From Bacteroidales bacterium (GTDB taxonomy: Bacteria; Bacteroidota; Bacteroidia; Bacteroidales; Tenuifilaceae), in the NCBI GenBank assembly GCA_020636845.1, contig JACJXD010000007.1:62001-126000 (forward strand): DNA of 64,000 nucleotides, in the 5' to 3' direction. Shown piece by piece: positions 35,075-46,200 of the stretch. Position numbers and translations under genes: made by a program. The notes under the pieces are model-generated. The model made no database searches. It was not told the origin of the DNA and saw nothing but the letters and a program-made list of their open reading frames with translations. The stretch's first letter is position 1; each line of letters opens with the position of its first letter.

Positions 35075-36109
35075 TTATCGGAATAAATCGATATACACAG
35101 GTAAATGGTCGCTAAAACCACCATGATACTTAAATCCTATATACGTCCGGTTAGGACGTTGCCCGGCATAACCTTCGTCCGGTTCAAGTAAAAAGGGTGC
35201 TGCAAAAACGCTTGCACTTTCGGGAGACGTATGCAGCCCATACTTACCGCTCAACAACGAACGCGAAACAATTATCTGGTCGATAATTCCCCAAACTCCC
35301 TGATACTTATAACTTCCTTGTCCATGCTGCTTTAGTATTGCCGATATGTTTACAAAATTTTCGGTACAAGAAGAATCAGCATTAAGACATACTCCAAAAC
35401 CTTTAACAATAGGATCGGATTCCGGCTCATCGTTCATATCACCCATAATAAGAATGCGAGCATCGGGATAAAAAACCCGAATGGAATCGACCTTGTGTTT
35501 TAGGGTGTAGGCTGCTGCATATCGTCCGCCTTCGGATTCCAACTCGCCACCATACTTCGACGGCCAATGGTTGACAAATACGTGAAGCGTATCGCCTCCT
35601 AAAATCCCCTTTGCATAAACAATTTCGCGTGTTGTTCTACCGGGAGAATCGGGGAAATGCACCCCAATAAACTCCTTTTCCAGCAAATTAAATTTATCGG
35701 GACGATAAAGCAACGCCACATCTATACCCCTTCTGTCGGGCGACTCACGATGTACAACCTTATAATTATACTTGGACAAAGGAGTTTCTACGGTTAACCG
35801 ATGCAGTAAAAATCCATTTTCCACCTCGCACATACCAACTAAAACCGGAGGGTCAAATTCGCCAACAGCAATAATCACCTTAAAAATTTTGTTGACCTTA
35901 TCCTCCATTTTGTTCCATGTCCAATGACGCGCACCCAACGGCGTAAATTCATCATCCCGGGTAAGCGAATCGTCGAAAGGGTCGAAAAGGTTTTCCACAT
36001 TGTAAAACATCACCCTAAACCGAGAACCGGAAGTTTGAGCGTAACCGTTTACAACAATTACACTCAAGAGAAATAAGATTAGCAATCTGTTCCGAAGCAT
36101 TTTACTCAT
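35075..36109 (-). CDS. Exported endonuclease/exonuclease/phosphatase-family protein
   Basis: A 344-residue protein read from MSKMLRNRLLILF; its start overlaps the end of the upstream lipoprotein gene by 8 bp. A signal peptide (cleaved near NGYAQ) precedes an EEP domain with MFYNVENLFDPFDD near the N-terminus, VGMCEVENG (metal Glu), LLYRPDKFN, NHWPSKYG and the catalytic ILIMGDMNDEP, and a terminal GGFSDHLPVYIDL. The motifs are those of DNase I/phosphatase-like enzymes acting on nucleic acid or phospho-esters outside the cytoplasm. The actual substrate is unknown. An alternative start at 36100 (MLRNRLL) is possible. Confidence 0.85.
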   Translation of the reverse strand: MSKMLRNRLLILFLLSVIVVNGYAQTSGSRFRVMFYNVENLFDPFDDSLTRDDEFTPLGARHWTWNKMEDKVNKIFKVIIAVGEFDPPVLVGMCEVENGFLLHRLTVETPLSKYNYKVVHRESPDRRGIDVALLYRPDKFNLLEKEFIGVHFPDSPGRTTREIVYAKGILGGDTLHVFVNHWPSKYGGELESEGGRYAAAYTLKHKVDSIRVFYPDARILIMGDMNDEPESDPIVKGFGVCLNADSSCTENFVNISAILKQHGQGSYKYQGVWGIIDQIIVSRSLLSGKYGLHTSPESASVFAAPFLLEPDEGYAGQRPNRTYIGFKYHGGFSDHLPVYIDLFR

Positions 36110-37586
36110 CTCTTTCGAAGGCTCCCAAATCGGGCTTACCATCCGTTAACCTGTTAAATCCGTTTAAATCGACAGGATACATATTCGAAATATCAATGTT
36201 TGCCACATCCTTTGCCGGACTTAGCGTATCCAATTCAAAGCACTGCTCTTCTATGGACCTAAACTTAGGGTCAAGTCTTGTTACCCTCACAAAATGCGAC
36301 TCGTCAGTTAAATCGTAATCGTAAGGAACCCGCACAATACAATCCTGAAAATAGTAATTCATCTGTGCCGAAACTTGCTGCCCGTTATATGCATTGTCGA
36401 TACCCAACTCGCTGCTTAGACTCCCATAAATGATTGTGTTGAAAAAATTCGCCTGAACCATATCGCGAGGTTCCAGGTATGTTGGCCCATCATCTACAAG
36501 TTGATAGGTGTAGTAATTGTTAAGCAAAAGCGCAGGTCCGCTGCGGTATAAGTAATTTCCCCAGTAATTGGCAACAGTACAATGGTAAAAATTATACTCC
36601 CCGCCTAAAGTTAACGCCACGCAAGCCTCGGCGGCATTCGAAAACAAACAATTATCGGCATTAATTTTTGCGCCACGGGCAAGCAGCCCTGCATAGCTGC
36701 AATTTTCCACTCGCGAATGGCTTAAAACCAACGTAGGCGCATCGGCTGTAACGCAAGTATCAACAATAAGCCCAATTACGCTATTCTTAATTTCCGTCCA
36801 CGAAAGCGAATTATACTTACTACCCGCAGCAAGCCAAACGCCGCTCCATTGTCCAGCCTTATCGCTATAGTAATTTTCCAACCTATCGCCTTCAAAAACC
36901 ACAGGGTTGTCCATTTCTCCCCTTATATCCAACGACCCCGACACAATTAACTGCGCATTGTTATGAAAGTAAATTTTCACACCCGCAGGTATCGACAAGG
37001 TGCAATTTTTATCCACATAAAGGTAGTTGTAAACTAAATAGGGCTTATCCGTGGTAAAAACGGTATCGCTCATAATTGTGCGAGAATTCATAAGAAAAAC
37101 ATCCTGTCCCCAGGAAACAAGCTTTACATTCTGCTCATTCCCGTTCGTACTGAACAAAATAGAATCTTCAACCAAAAGCGGAGCATTTTGACGGGCTGGG
37201 TCGATGGTAACCTCAACAAAAACAAAAAGGCTATCCTTCGATCGCAAATTCACATCGCTGATACTCACACCACTAGCACCATCGGCATTTATACGATACG
37301 GCGAACTACTTCCCCCCGCCAACCGAATACTCGAAATTTTAACATCATACTTCGATGGATTATAAACCTTAAGGTAACGAGTAGAAGAGCCAATAGTTGT
37401 AAAAACGGTATCGAACAAAACCGTATCAGCAGAAAACTTCAACTTAATACTTGAACTACTCGAAAAATTATCCTCTTCGCAGCCAAATAACATTACTACC
37501 ATAACCGCAAAAAATGCAACAGTTCCAACAAATTTACAAGTTACTGTTGAAAACACTTTTATTCGGTTAACGCTCCTCTTTCCCAT
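36102..37586 (-). CDS. Lipoprotein with parallel beta-helix-like repeats, function unknown
   Basis: A 494-residue product with an SPII signal (MVVMLFGCEED, Cys near residue 36). Residues 40-150 are beta-rich and Ser/Thr-rich. From about residue 170 there are repeated right-handed parallel beta-helix rungs (GVKIYFHNNAQLIVSGSLDI, ARGAKINADNCLFSNAAEAC). The C-terminus (DLNGFNRLTDGKPDLGAFE) matches the choice-of-anchor/PDLGAFE tail common in Bacteroidota surface proteins with beta-helices. It should sit on the outer membrane, perhaps binding a polysaccharide. It is translationally coupled to the exported EEP enzyme downstream. Confidence 0.75.
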   Translation of the reverse strand: MGKRSVNRIKVFSTVTCKFVGTVAFFAVMVVMLFGCEEDNFSSSSSIKLKFSADTVLFDTVFTTIGSSTRYLKVYNPSKYDVKISSIRLAGGSSSPYRINADGASGVSISDVNLRSKDSLFVFVEVTIDPARQNAPLLVEDSILFSTNGNEQNVKLVSWGQDVFLMNSRTIMSDTVFTTDKPYLVYNYLYVDKNCTLSIPAGVKIYFHNNAQLIVSGSLDIRGEMDNPVVFEGDRLENYYSDKAGQWSGVWLAAGSKYNSLSWTEIKNSVIGLIVDTCVTADAPTLVLSHSRVENCSYAGLLARGAKINADNCLFSNAAEACVALTLGGEYNFYHCTVANYWGNYLYRSGPALLLNNYYTYQLVDDGPTYLEPRDMVQANFFNTIIYGSLSSELGIDNAYNGQQVSAQMNYYFQDCIVRVPYDYDLTDESHFVRVTRLDPKFRSIEEQCFELDTLSPAKDVANIDISNMYPVDLNGFNRLTDGKPDLGAFERDE

Positions 37587-37656
37587 TTAAAATGATGATG
37601 TTAAAAACAATTATTAAATTTGATACTTGATTCGTTTGTGTCAAATATCAACAAAG

Positions 37657-39282
37657 ATGAAAAAAAATTTTGCTATTATAGCATTGATAACTTTAATAAT
37701 GATGTCGTGTAGTAAACGTAAACATGCCGATTTAATTATAACAAACGCTACAATTTATACGGTAAACTCTAGTTTCACCGTGGCTCAAAGTATGGCTGTG
37801 GTTAATGGAAAAGTTGCAGCAATTGGAACAACCGAAAGTATTTTAAATGAATTCCAATCGGATTCTATTTTAGACTTTAGCGGACTTTTTGTTTACCCCG
37901 GATTTATCGATGCACATTGCCATTTTCTTGGTTACGGTCTTAACCTTCCTAAAGCACAACTTTCAGGAGCAAAAACCTGGGACGAAGTTGTAAAACGCCT
38001 CGAAGCAAACCAGCAACAATACCCAACCACTTGGGTTGAAGGTCGTGGTTGGAATCAGAACGAATGGAACGTAAAAGAGTTTCCTACCAACGAGTTATTA
38101 AACAGAATGTTTCCGAACAAACCCGTATTCATTGTTCGAATTGACGGCCATGCAGCAGTGGCAAACGACAAAGCTTTGGAAATTGCAGACATAAACGCCA
38201 ACACAAAAGTTGAAGGAGGTGAAATTATTGTAAAGAATAATAAGCCAACCGGGGTACTTTTGGATAATGCCATGGAAATTGTAAGAAGATGTATTCCAAA
38301 ACCAAACGGACAAACCAAGGCTAACGCACTGCTGAATGCGCAGAAAAATTGCTTTGCTGTTGGGTTAACAGGCGTTCAAGATGCAGGGCTTGATGCCGAC
38401 GAAGTGGCACTCATCGATTCGCTACAACAAGCAGGTAAGTTGAAAATGAGAATAAACGCCATGCTTAACCCCACACCCGAGAATTTCGAGAAATACATAA
38501 GTAAGGGTATCTTTAAAACCAACCGGCTAACAATCCGATCCATCAAAATATACGCCGACGGAGCACTAGGTTCCCGAGGAGCATTTTTGCTAAAACCGTA
38601 TTCCGATGACCTCAAGAATTTTGGCATTCAGGTTGAAACCACTAAAAAGTTAGATTCCATTTGTAAAATGGCCTTTGACCATGGGTATCAAGTATGCACC
38701 CACTGCATTGGCGATGCAGCAGTAAGGCAAATGCTCGATATATACTCCAAATACCTCACCAAAGGAAACGACCTCCGGTGGCGCATTGAACACTCACAAG
38801 TTGTTGACCCCAACGATTTGCCCCGTTACGGACAATACGGAGTTATTCCATCGGTGCAAACCACACACGCAACTTCCGACATGTTTTGGGCCGATGAACG
38901 ATTAGGCAACAGAATTAAATACGCATACGCATATCAGGATTTGCTTAAACAAAATGGCTGGTTACCGAACGGCAGCGATTTTCCCATTGAAAACATAAAT
39001 CCGCTGTACGGACTTTATGCAGGGGTTGCCCGTAAAAATCTACAAGGAGAGCCTGCTAACGGATTTCAACCAGAAAATGCGTTAACTCGCGAGCAGGCAT
39101 TACGTGCAATGACAATATGGGCGGCAAAAGCCTGTTTCAACGAAAACGAAAAAGGTAGTCTAGAACCCGAAAAATTTGCCGATTTTGTTGTATTGAATGT
39201 CGATCTTATGAAACAAGACATCGACCAAATCCCAAAAACTAAGATTTTACGTACATACGTTAATGGAGACAGGGTCTTCTAA
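37657..39282 (+). CDS. Exported amidohydrolase, YtcJ-like
   Basis: A 541-residue lipoprotein read from MKKNFAIIALITLIMMSC (lipobox MMSC); an upstream in-frame ATG at 37627 would bury the signal. The amidohydrolase-3 domain shows the metal motif GFIDAHCHFLG, YADGALGSRGAF, THCIGDAAVR, RIEHSQVVDP and the catalytic aspartate region LPNGSDFPIENINP. These enzymes hydrolyse C-N bonds of amides or cyclic compounds with a bound metal, but YtcJ-type substrates are not known. The next gene, a GNAT enzyme, begins 18 bp downstream, so the two may be co-transcribed. Confidence 0.87.
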   Translation: MKKNFAIIALITLIMMSCSKRKHADLIITNATIYTVNSSFTVAQSMAVVNGKVAAIGTTESILNEFQSDSILDFSGLFVYPGFIDAHCHFLGYGLNLPKAQLSGAKTWDEVVKRLEANQQQYPTTWVEGRGWNQNEWNVKEFPTNELLNRMFPNKPVFIVRIDGHAAVANDKALEIADINANTKVEGGEIIVKNNKPTGVLLDNAMEIVRRCIPKPNGQTKANALLNAQKNCFAVGLTGVQDAGLDADEVALIDSLQQAGKLKMRINAMLNPTPENFEKYISKGIFKTNRLTIRSIKIYADGALGSRGAFLLKPYSDDLKNFGIQVETTKKLDSICKMAFDHGYQVCTHCIGDAAVRQMLDIYSKYLTKGNDLRWRIEHSQVVDPNDLPRYGQYGVIPSVQTTHATSDMFWADERLGNRIKYAYAYQDLLKQNGWLPNGSDFPIENINPLYGLYAGVARKNLQGEPANGFQPENALTREQALRAMTIWAAKACFNENEKGSLEPEKFADFVVLNVDLMKQDIDQIPKTKILRTYVNGDRVF

Positions 39283-39299
39283 CCCAAAATACACAAAAA

Positions 39300-39785
39300 A
39301 TGAAACCAGATTATAAAATTGAAATTACACCAGCAAGGCAACAGCAACTGCTCGATGTCCTTTATATCATAAAAGAATGTTCGCAACAACTAGGCGAAAA
39401 GGGCATAAAATATTGGAACAACAGCCTTATTGATTTTCACGAAATAGATAACGACACGGACAATGGGTACGTCTGTCTTCTTAAAGTCAACTACATCTCT
39501 GTTGGAACAATAACCATAAAACCCGACAATCAATCGGATAAAACATTGCTAATAGGCAGACTGGCCATTCATCCGGCATACCAAAAAAAAGGCTTTGCCC
39601 AAAAACTTATTAGTTGGTCCATAGACAAGGGAAAAGAGGCAAATTATAAAATACTTAAAGGATACAGTCCAACCGACGACACGGCATTACTTAAGTTACT
39701 GGAACAAAATAATTTTATAAACGAAGGGGAAGTTCCTCCCCCAAAAAAGGAATACGTCAGGTTAGTTTTCGAAAAGACGCTTTAA
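39300..39785 (+). CDS. GNAT-family N-acetyltransferase
   Basis: A 161-residue single-domain GNAT. Motif A is RLAIHPAYQKKGFAQKLISW, with the pyrophosphate-binding QKKGFA loop. The C-terminal motif B resembles LLKLLEQNNFINEGE. It should transfer an acetyl group from acetyl-CoA to an amine of an unknown acceptor. It follows the amidohydrolase by 18 bp and converges with the hybrid kinase, 6 bp away. Confidence 0.85.
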   Translation: MKPDYKIEITPARQQQLLDVLYIIKECSQQLGEKGIKYWNNSLIDFHEIDNDTDNGYVCLLKVNYISVGTITIKPDNQSDKTLLIGRLAIHPAYQKKGFAQKLISWSIDKGKEANYKILKGYSPTDDTALLKLLEQNNFINEGEVPPPKKEYVRLVFEKTL

Positions 39786-39790
39786 TACTT

Positions 39791-42118
39791 TCATACCCTT
39801 TTGATTAGCCGGCCAATAACTCCATATAAGTTATTAATGTCGATAGGCTTCGTAAGAAATTCGTCAACCCCAAGGGTTCTGCAAATTATTCTTTCATTAT
39901 TAAACGCATGAGCAGTTTGAACCACGATTGGGACGTTGGAATCCAACTTCCGAATTTCCTTAATAGCATCGAAACCACCTATTATTGGCATTTTAAGATC
40001 CATCATAATTAAATGCACATAGGGATAGGATTTAAACATTTCTATAGCATCCATACCATTCTGTGCTTCAATACAAGTTATACCCAAATCCTTTAGAATG
40101 GTTTTCAGGTAAAAAAGGCTGTTGGAATCATCCTCGGCAATAAGTACCTGTTTTCCTTCGCAGATATCGATTAATTCCCCCTTGCTAAAAGTTTGCACCT
40201 TACGGCTGTCCGTTTCCTTATCCTTTACAAAAGGAATTGTAAAGTAAAAATTAGAGCCTACATTTTCTTCCGATTCTACCCAAATTTTTCCTCCCATAAG
40301 TTCTACAAGCGATTTCGAAATAGTAAGGCCTAACCCAGTTCCTCCGTATTTCTTAGGAACGCTTAAATCGGCCTGACAAAATCGTTGAAATATTTTTTCC
40401 ATTTTATCGTCAGGGATACCTATGCCTGTATCGCTAACGTAAAATTTTATCGTCGATTTATCGGCACTAAACTCATAGCCAAACTCCACAAATCCCTTTT
40501 CGGTAAACTTTAAAGCGTTGCCAACCAAGTTATTTATAATTTGCCGAAGCCGAACCCCATCAGCAACTATATTTGCCTCCTGATCGGACATTGTGGTTGT
40601 TACCCTAAAACTTAAACCCTGCTTCGAAATATTCGGATTCGCACTATAGTAAAATGTATATATTTCGTTAAGAAGATTGTTAAGATTTACCGGCTCCGGA
40701 TTAATCTTCAACTGGCCAACGTCTATTTTTGAAATATCTATAATATCGTTTATAAGCGCAAGTAGGTGATCGGCACTGTTACAAATAATACCTAAAAACT
40801 TACTTCGCTCGTCGGAAGATGTTTCTGGGAAATTTTTTAAATACTTAGCAAAACCAATAACTCCGTTCAACGGAGTACGAATTTCGTGACTCATATTTGC
40901 TAGGAATGCCGATTTTAACTTATCGGATTCTTCGGCCTTTTCCATTGCTTCAACCAGTGCCTTTTCGTAAATAATTCTATCGGTAATGTCTGTTGACACG
41001 CCCAAAACCCCAATTATATCACCGTTAAGGTCTTCAAGCCTTTTTTTAAATATTCTTAATGTATGTTTTATGCCATCGATAAATGTTACCTGCTCTTCAA
41101 CCTCCAATGTGTTCTCACTCTTCAGCGCCATACTATCGCTTGCATGGCACTGATCCAACTCTTCTTTTGTTATTGAACGATTAGGAGTTCCATACCCAAT
41201 ATTGTTAGCAAAGTTCTGGTTAATCATGGAATACGAGCCATCCGGTGCAGCAATCCAAATTCCTACCGGAGCGTTTTCTACAATAGTATTTAGCAGGTTT
41301 TTTTGTCTTACCAACTCCAACTCGGCATACTTACGCTCGTTAATATTTTTAACTGCGCTAATTAACCTTACCAATTTGCCATTGCTATCAAATTCCGGAC
41401 TAACCGTATTCGATATCCAGAATGTTCTACCATCCTTCGAAATAATCCGAAACTCCCTAGTTACTTTCTTTCCTGTTTTAATGCTTTCTACCGCCTTAGT
41501 GTAAATATGTAAGTCGTCGGGATGAACAATCTTTGCCCATTTTTCGAAGGAACCAATATCATCCTCGGCATACCCAATTTCATTCAAAAATTCCGTACCA
41601 ATCCATTCCCTATTAAAGGTTCCATCGGGATTAACAGTAAGGATAGATGCTGCATCGGTTGTAAGCATCGACAAAATTCGGAAATACTCCTCCTTTTGGG
41701 CTAATTTTTTTTCGGCAATAACTCGCTCCGTAATATCCTGAACAATGCCTATTCCACCTACTACCTTATCACTTTTAGTATCGTGCAACGGTACTGTTTT
41801 TATTGCCAAGTAAATATTTACGCTGCTAAATGTAGTACGATACAACCCTTCGTAATCGCCCTCTATTCCACTTAAAGTATCTTCGATAGGAGGTAAAATT
41901 GAAGTATCGCGCAAGTTGTGCAAATCAAAGCCTATAATTTGCTCCTTATTCGCTCTAAGTATTTTAATAAAACTACTGTTACATTCTGTAATAACAAGGT
42001 TCCTATCGAATCGAAATAGGCCAACCGGCGATTTATCAAAAATTGTACGGTACTTTAACTCTTCCTCACGAAAGTCCTCGCCATGAGCATGATTATTCTT
42101 TTCATTTGCTTTAGCCAT
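39791..42118 (-). CDS. Hybrid sensor histidine kinase with three PAS domains and a receiver
   Basis: A 775-residue soluble protein (no membrane segment). Three PAS/PAC modules occupy about 20-140, 145-270 and 275-390. Then come the HisKA domain (H-box FLANMSHEIRTPLNGVIGF, His411) and a HATPase domain (NNLVGNALKFTEKG, DTGIGIP, GTGLGLTIS). A C-terminal receiver has Asp707 in HLIMMDLKMP and a conserved VDEFLTKP. The receiver is fused to the kinase, so it may act through a separate phosphotransfer protein. The signal is probably intracellular and sensed by the PAS domains. It lies before metF, but the 85-bp gap and different function make co-regulation uncertain. Confidence 0.93.
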   Translation of the reverse strand: MAKANEKNNHAHGEDFREEELKYRTIFDKSPVGLFRFDRNLVITECNSSFIKILRANKEQIIGFDLHNLRDTSILPPIEDTLSGIEGDYEGLYRTTFSSVNIYLAIKTVPLHDTKSDKVVGGIGIVQDITERVIAEKKLAQKEEYFRILSMLTTDAASILTVNPDGTFNREWIGTEFLNEIGYAEDDIGSFEKWAKIVHPDDLHIYTKAVESIKTGKKVTREFRIISKDGRTFWISNTVSPEFDSNGKLVRLISAVKNINERKYAELELVRQKNLLNTIVENAPVGIWIAAPDGSYSMINQNFANNIGYGTPNRSITKEELDQCHASDSMALKSENTLEVEEQVTFIDGIKHTLRIFKKRLEDLNGDIIGVLGVSTDITDRIIYEKALVEAMEKAEESDKLKSAFLANMSHEIRTPLNGVIGFAKYLKNFPETSSDERSKFLGIICNSADHLLALINDIIDISKIDVGQLKINPEPVNLNNLLNEIYTFYYSANPNISKQGLSFRVTTTMSDQEANIVADGVRLRQIINNLVGNALKFTEKGFVEFGYEFSADKSTIKFYVSDTGIGIPDDKMEKIFQRFCQADLSVPKKYGGTGLGLTISKSLVELMGGKIWVESEENVGSNFYFTIPFVKDKETDSRKVQTFSKGELIDICEGKQVLIAEDDSNSLFYLKTILKDLGITCIEAQNGMDAIEMFKSYPYVHLIMMDLKMPIIGGFDAIKEIRKLDSNVPIVVQTAHAFNNERIICRTLGVDEFLTKPIDINNLYGVIGRLIKRV

Positions 42119-42203
42119 ATTTATCTATTGCAAGAAATTTTAAGGGAACTTGGACAAGTTACGATTAAACCAGTAAATAATCAAACGCAATAAAGCAACT
42201 GAA

Positions 42204-43157
42204 CTAAAAAATTATTTTTGCAATCTGGGCTATGTTATTTGGCCGTCCCATAGTATAAAAATGAATAGCGGGAACATTTGCAGCCTTCAACTCTTTAGCC
42301 TGCATGGTAGTCCACTCTATTCCTAGTTGGTAAACGTCCTTGTTCGACTTACACTTTTCTATTTCGCGCACCAACTCCTGAGGAATTTGCGTGTTAAAAA
42401 CCCGAGGCAATATATTTGTATGGTCCTTCACAGTAATGGGTTTCAAACCCGGAATAATTGGAACTGTTATTCCTATTGCCCTACATTCGTTCACAAAATC
42501 GAAATACTTCTTATTATCGAAAAACATCTGCGTAACCACATAGCTGGCTCCCGCATCAACTTTTTCTTTAAGATGCTGAATATCCGATTCGAAGTTAGGG
42601 GCTTCAGGATGTTTCTCGGGATAGCCACCAACGCCAATACAAAAATCGGTTGGTTCCGGCTTTTCCATCAAACTCTCGAAATAAATACCTTTATTAAGGT
42701 TTGATATTTGACGAACCAAATCCGCAGCATGTCTGTGTCCTCCAACTTTTGGCTCGAATTTTCCAGTAATTTTATCGGCATCGCCACGTAACACCAAAAC
42801 ATTTTGTATGTTTAAAAAATCCAAATCGATAAGGGCATCCTCGGTTTCCTGCATGTCAAAACCTCCGCAAATCAAATGGGGAACAACATCAATTTTATAA
42901 CGCTGCTGAATGGCAGCCGCAACGCTAACCGTCCCCGGACGACGACGAACCTTAACAAACTCAACGCCTCCGGAAACGCCAGGACGAGAAACAATTTCCT
43001 CCCTATGATATGTTATATTGATATATGCCGGACTAAATTCCGCAAGTTTATCGATTGTGTCGAAAATAGTTTGAATGTTGTTTCCCTTCAAAGGAGGCAA
43101 CAACTCGAACGAAAACTGCGTAGTTTTTGAATTATTTATTATGTCTATTACCTTCAT
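42204..43157 (-). CDS. metF: Methylenetetrahydrofolate reductase
   Basis: A 317-residue TIM-barrel flavoprotein with the family signatures FSFELLPPLKG (Glu of the active site), PAYINITYHREE and GYPEKHPEAPNF, and a TQMFFDNKKYFDF strand. It reduces 5,10-methylene-THF to 5-methyl-THF with NAD(P)H and FAD, giving the methyl donor for MetH. The gene is 60 bp downstream of metH in the same direction, at the promoter-distal end of the methionine run. Confidence 0.96.
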   Translation of the reverse strand: MKVIDIINNSKTTQFSFELLPPLKGNNIQTIFDTIDKLAEFSPAYINITYHREEIVSRPGVSGGVEFVKVRRRPGTVSVAAAIQQRYKIDVVPHLICGGFDMQETEDALIDLDFLNIQNVLVLRGDADKITGKFEPKVGGHRHAADLVRQISNLNKGIYFESLMEKPEPTDFCIGVGGYPEKHPEAPNFESDIQHLKEKVDAGASYVVTQMFFDNKKYFDFVNECRAIGITVPIIPGLKPITVKDHTNILPRVFNTQIPQELVREIEKCKSNKDVYQLGIEWTTMQAKELKAANVPAIHFYTMGRPNNIAQIAKIIF

Positions 43158-43217
43158 TTCGTCAAAAGTTAAAAGGTAAAATTGAAACTATTAACCTTAC
43201 CTAAATTTTAGCATTTT

Positions 43218-46200
43218 CTACTTATAAGCCAAGTATGTTGGTATAAATTTTTCGACATCGGCTGGGCTTACACCTAAGCGACTTGCATAATCGGCAACTT
43301 GATCAGCTCCAACTTTTCCAACATTAAAGTATCTCGATTCAGGATGCGAGAAAAAGTAGCCTGCTACCGATGCCCCCGGATTCATTGCAAAATTCTCCGT
43401 CAGCGTCATACCCGTAATTTTTTCTACACTAAGCAAATCGAATATAACCTTTTTCCCACGATGATCGGGACAAGCCGGATATCCCGGAGCCGGCCTGATA
43501 CCCACGTAATGCTCCGAAAACAGTTGGGACAATGGTAAATTCTCATCGGGATTGTAACCCCATACTTCTTTCCGAACCTTTAAATGCAGCAGTTCCGTGA
43601 AAGCTTCGGCAAGCCTGTCGGCCAAAATCTTTACCATAATCGCCTTAAAATCGTCGCCGGCTACACGATATCCGTTGGCAAGTTTTTCAGCACCAATACC
43701 CGCAGTTACGGCAAAGCAGCCAACCCAATCTTTACTATTTGAATTTTTAGGAGCCACATAATCGGATAAGCACAGGTTAGGGACTCCGTCTTCTTTTTTC
43801 TCCTGATTACGCAGTTGAGGGATTACCCTTAACATCTTGCTACGCGATTCGTCGGTATATAACTCAATATTATCGTCAACAGAAGCAGCGGGAAAAATAC
43901 CCACCACACCAGATGCTTTTAACTGTTTTTGTTGAATTAATTCATCCAACAACTCATTTGCCTCGTTAAACAACCGCTTTGCCTCGGCCCCTTTAACCGG
44001 GTCGTTAAAAATATCGGGATACTTACCTTTAATATCCCATGCAAAAAAGAAGTAAGTCCAATCTATATAGGGCCTAATTTCTTCGAGAGGAAAATCTAAA
44101 AACTGAAGAATTCCAGTTTTATTAGGTTTTGGAGGAGCATAACTTTTCCAGTTAAAGTTAAATGCATTCTTTCTTGCCTCTTCAATCGGCAAAAGTTCAC
44201 GATTCTTTGCAATATACTCGCTTCTTAACTTTTCGTACTTCGCCTTTACTTGTTTTGCATAGTCCTCCTTTTTGTCCTCGTTTAACAAGTTAGACACAAT
44301 CCCGCTGGCCTGCGAAGCATCTTTCACATGAATTACGGAACTGGAATAGTTCGGAGCGATTCGCAAAGCAGTGTGTAACTCCGAAGTTGTTGCTCCGCCA
44401 ATAAGCACGGGAATTTTAATACCATTCCGTTCCAACTCCTTAACCACATGCGCCATTTCGTCGAGCGAAGGTGTTATTAAGCCGCTTAACCCCAAAATAT
44501 CCGCATTTTGTGATTTTACCTCTTCCACTATCTTCTCGGCAGGAACCATTACGCCTATGTCAACTATTTTGTAGCCGTTGCAGGCAAGTACAACCCCCAC
44601 AATATTTTTTCCTATGTCGTGTACATCGCCTTTTACCGTTGCTAAAACAATTGTTCCCTTTTGTGCCATGTTCTGTTCCAACTCGGTAGTTCCGTAAAGG
44701 TATGGCTCTAGCACCTTTACTGCCGACTTCATTACGCGCGCACTTTTTACAACCTGAGGTAAAAACATCCTGCCTGAACCAAATAAATCGCCAACTTCGC
44801 CCATACCATCCATAAGCGGGCCTTCGATAACTTTAATAGCAGAACCGCTTTTATTGTATGACTCTAGTGTGTCGTCTTCGATAAACTCCGTTATTCCTTT
44901 TACCAAGGCATGTTGCAATCGTTTTTCAACAGGATCGTTTCTCCATTCCTGAACCAAATGAACTTCCTTTTTCTCCTGTGTCAGGTTTTGAGCGTAAGCC
45001 AGCAACCGTTCGGTTGCATCGCGACGCCTATTTAGCACCAAATCCTCCGTAAGTTTAAGCAGATTAGGCTCTATCTCCGAATAAACTTGCAACATTGAAG
45101 GGTTAACAATGCCCATGTCCATCCCGGCATTTATGGCGTGATACAGAAAAACAGAATGGATGGCTTCCCTAATTACGTTGTTACCCCTGAACGAAAACGA
45201 AAGGTTGCTTACGCCTCCGCTAACTTTAGCGGCAGGGAGGTTTTGCTTAATCCAACTACAAGTCTCTATAAAACTTACAGCCTGACTATCGTGCTCAACC
45301 AAACCGGTACCTATGGCAAGAATATTAGGGTCGAATATTATATTTTCGGGAGAATATCCAACTACATTGGTTAATAAACTGTACGACCTTTCGGCAACTT
45401 TGATGCGACGCTCCGTGTTAACAGCCTGACCATTCTCGTCGAACAGCATTACAACAACAGCAGCACCATACCTGTTAATTAATTTTGCACGACGAATAAA
45501 TTCTTCTTCACCCTCCTTTAAACTTATCGAATTAACGATACTTTTCCCCTGAGTACATTTTAAACCTGCTTCAATTACATCGAACTTGGAGGAATCTATC
45601 ATAACGGGAACTCTGGCAATATCCGGTTCCGAAGCAATAAGATTCAAAAATTCGGTCATTGCTTTTGGAGCATCAATTAGAGCATCGTCCATACAAACGT
45701 CAATGGCCTGAGCACCACCTTCAACCTGTTCACGAGCTACCGAAAGGGCTTCGGAATACTTGCCTTCGGCAATTAGCCTGGCAAACTTTTTAGAACCGGC
45801 CACATTAGTCCGTTCCCCAATGTTTACAAAGTTTGTATCGGGACGTATTTCCAACACTTCCAATCCGCTAAACTTGGTATTACTATTGACCTTAGGAATT
45901 ATCCTCGGTGAATATTTCGGAACGACCTTCGCAATTTTTTCGATATGCAACGGCGTTGTACCGCAGCATCCGCCCACAATATTCACTAAATTTTGCTGAA
46001 GCATTTTTTCTATAACATTGGCCATTTCCTCCGCCGACTGGTCATATTCGCCCAGTTGATTAGGCAAACCTGCATTAGGATGGGCACTCAACCAAAACTT
46101 CGATTTTTTGGAAAGTTCTGCCACGTAAGGCAACAACTGCTCCGCACCAAACGCACAATTTAACCCTACGCTTAAAAGAGGAAACTGCGATACCGAAGTT

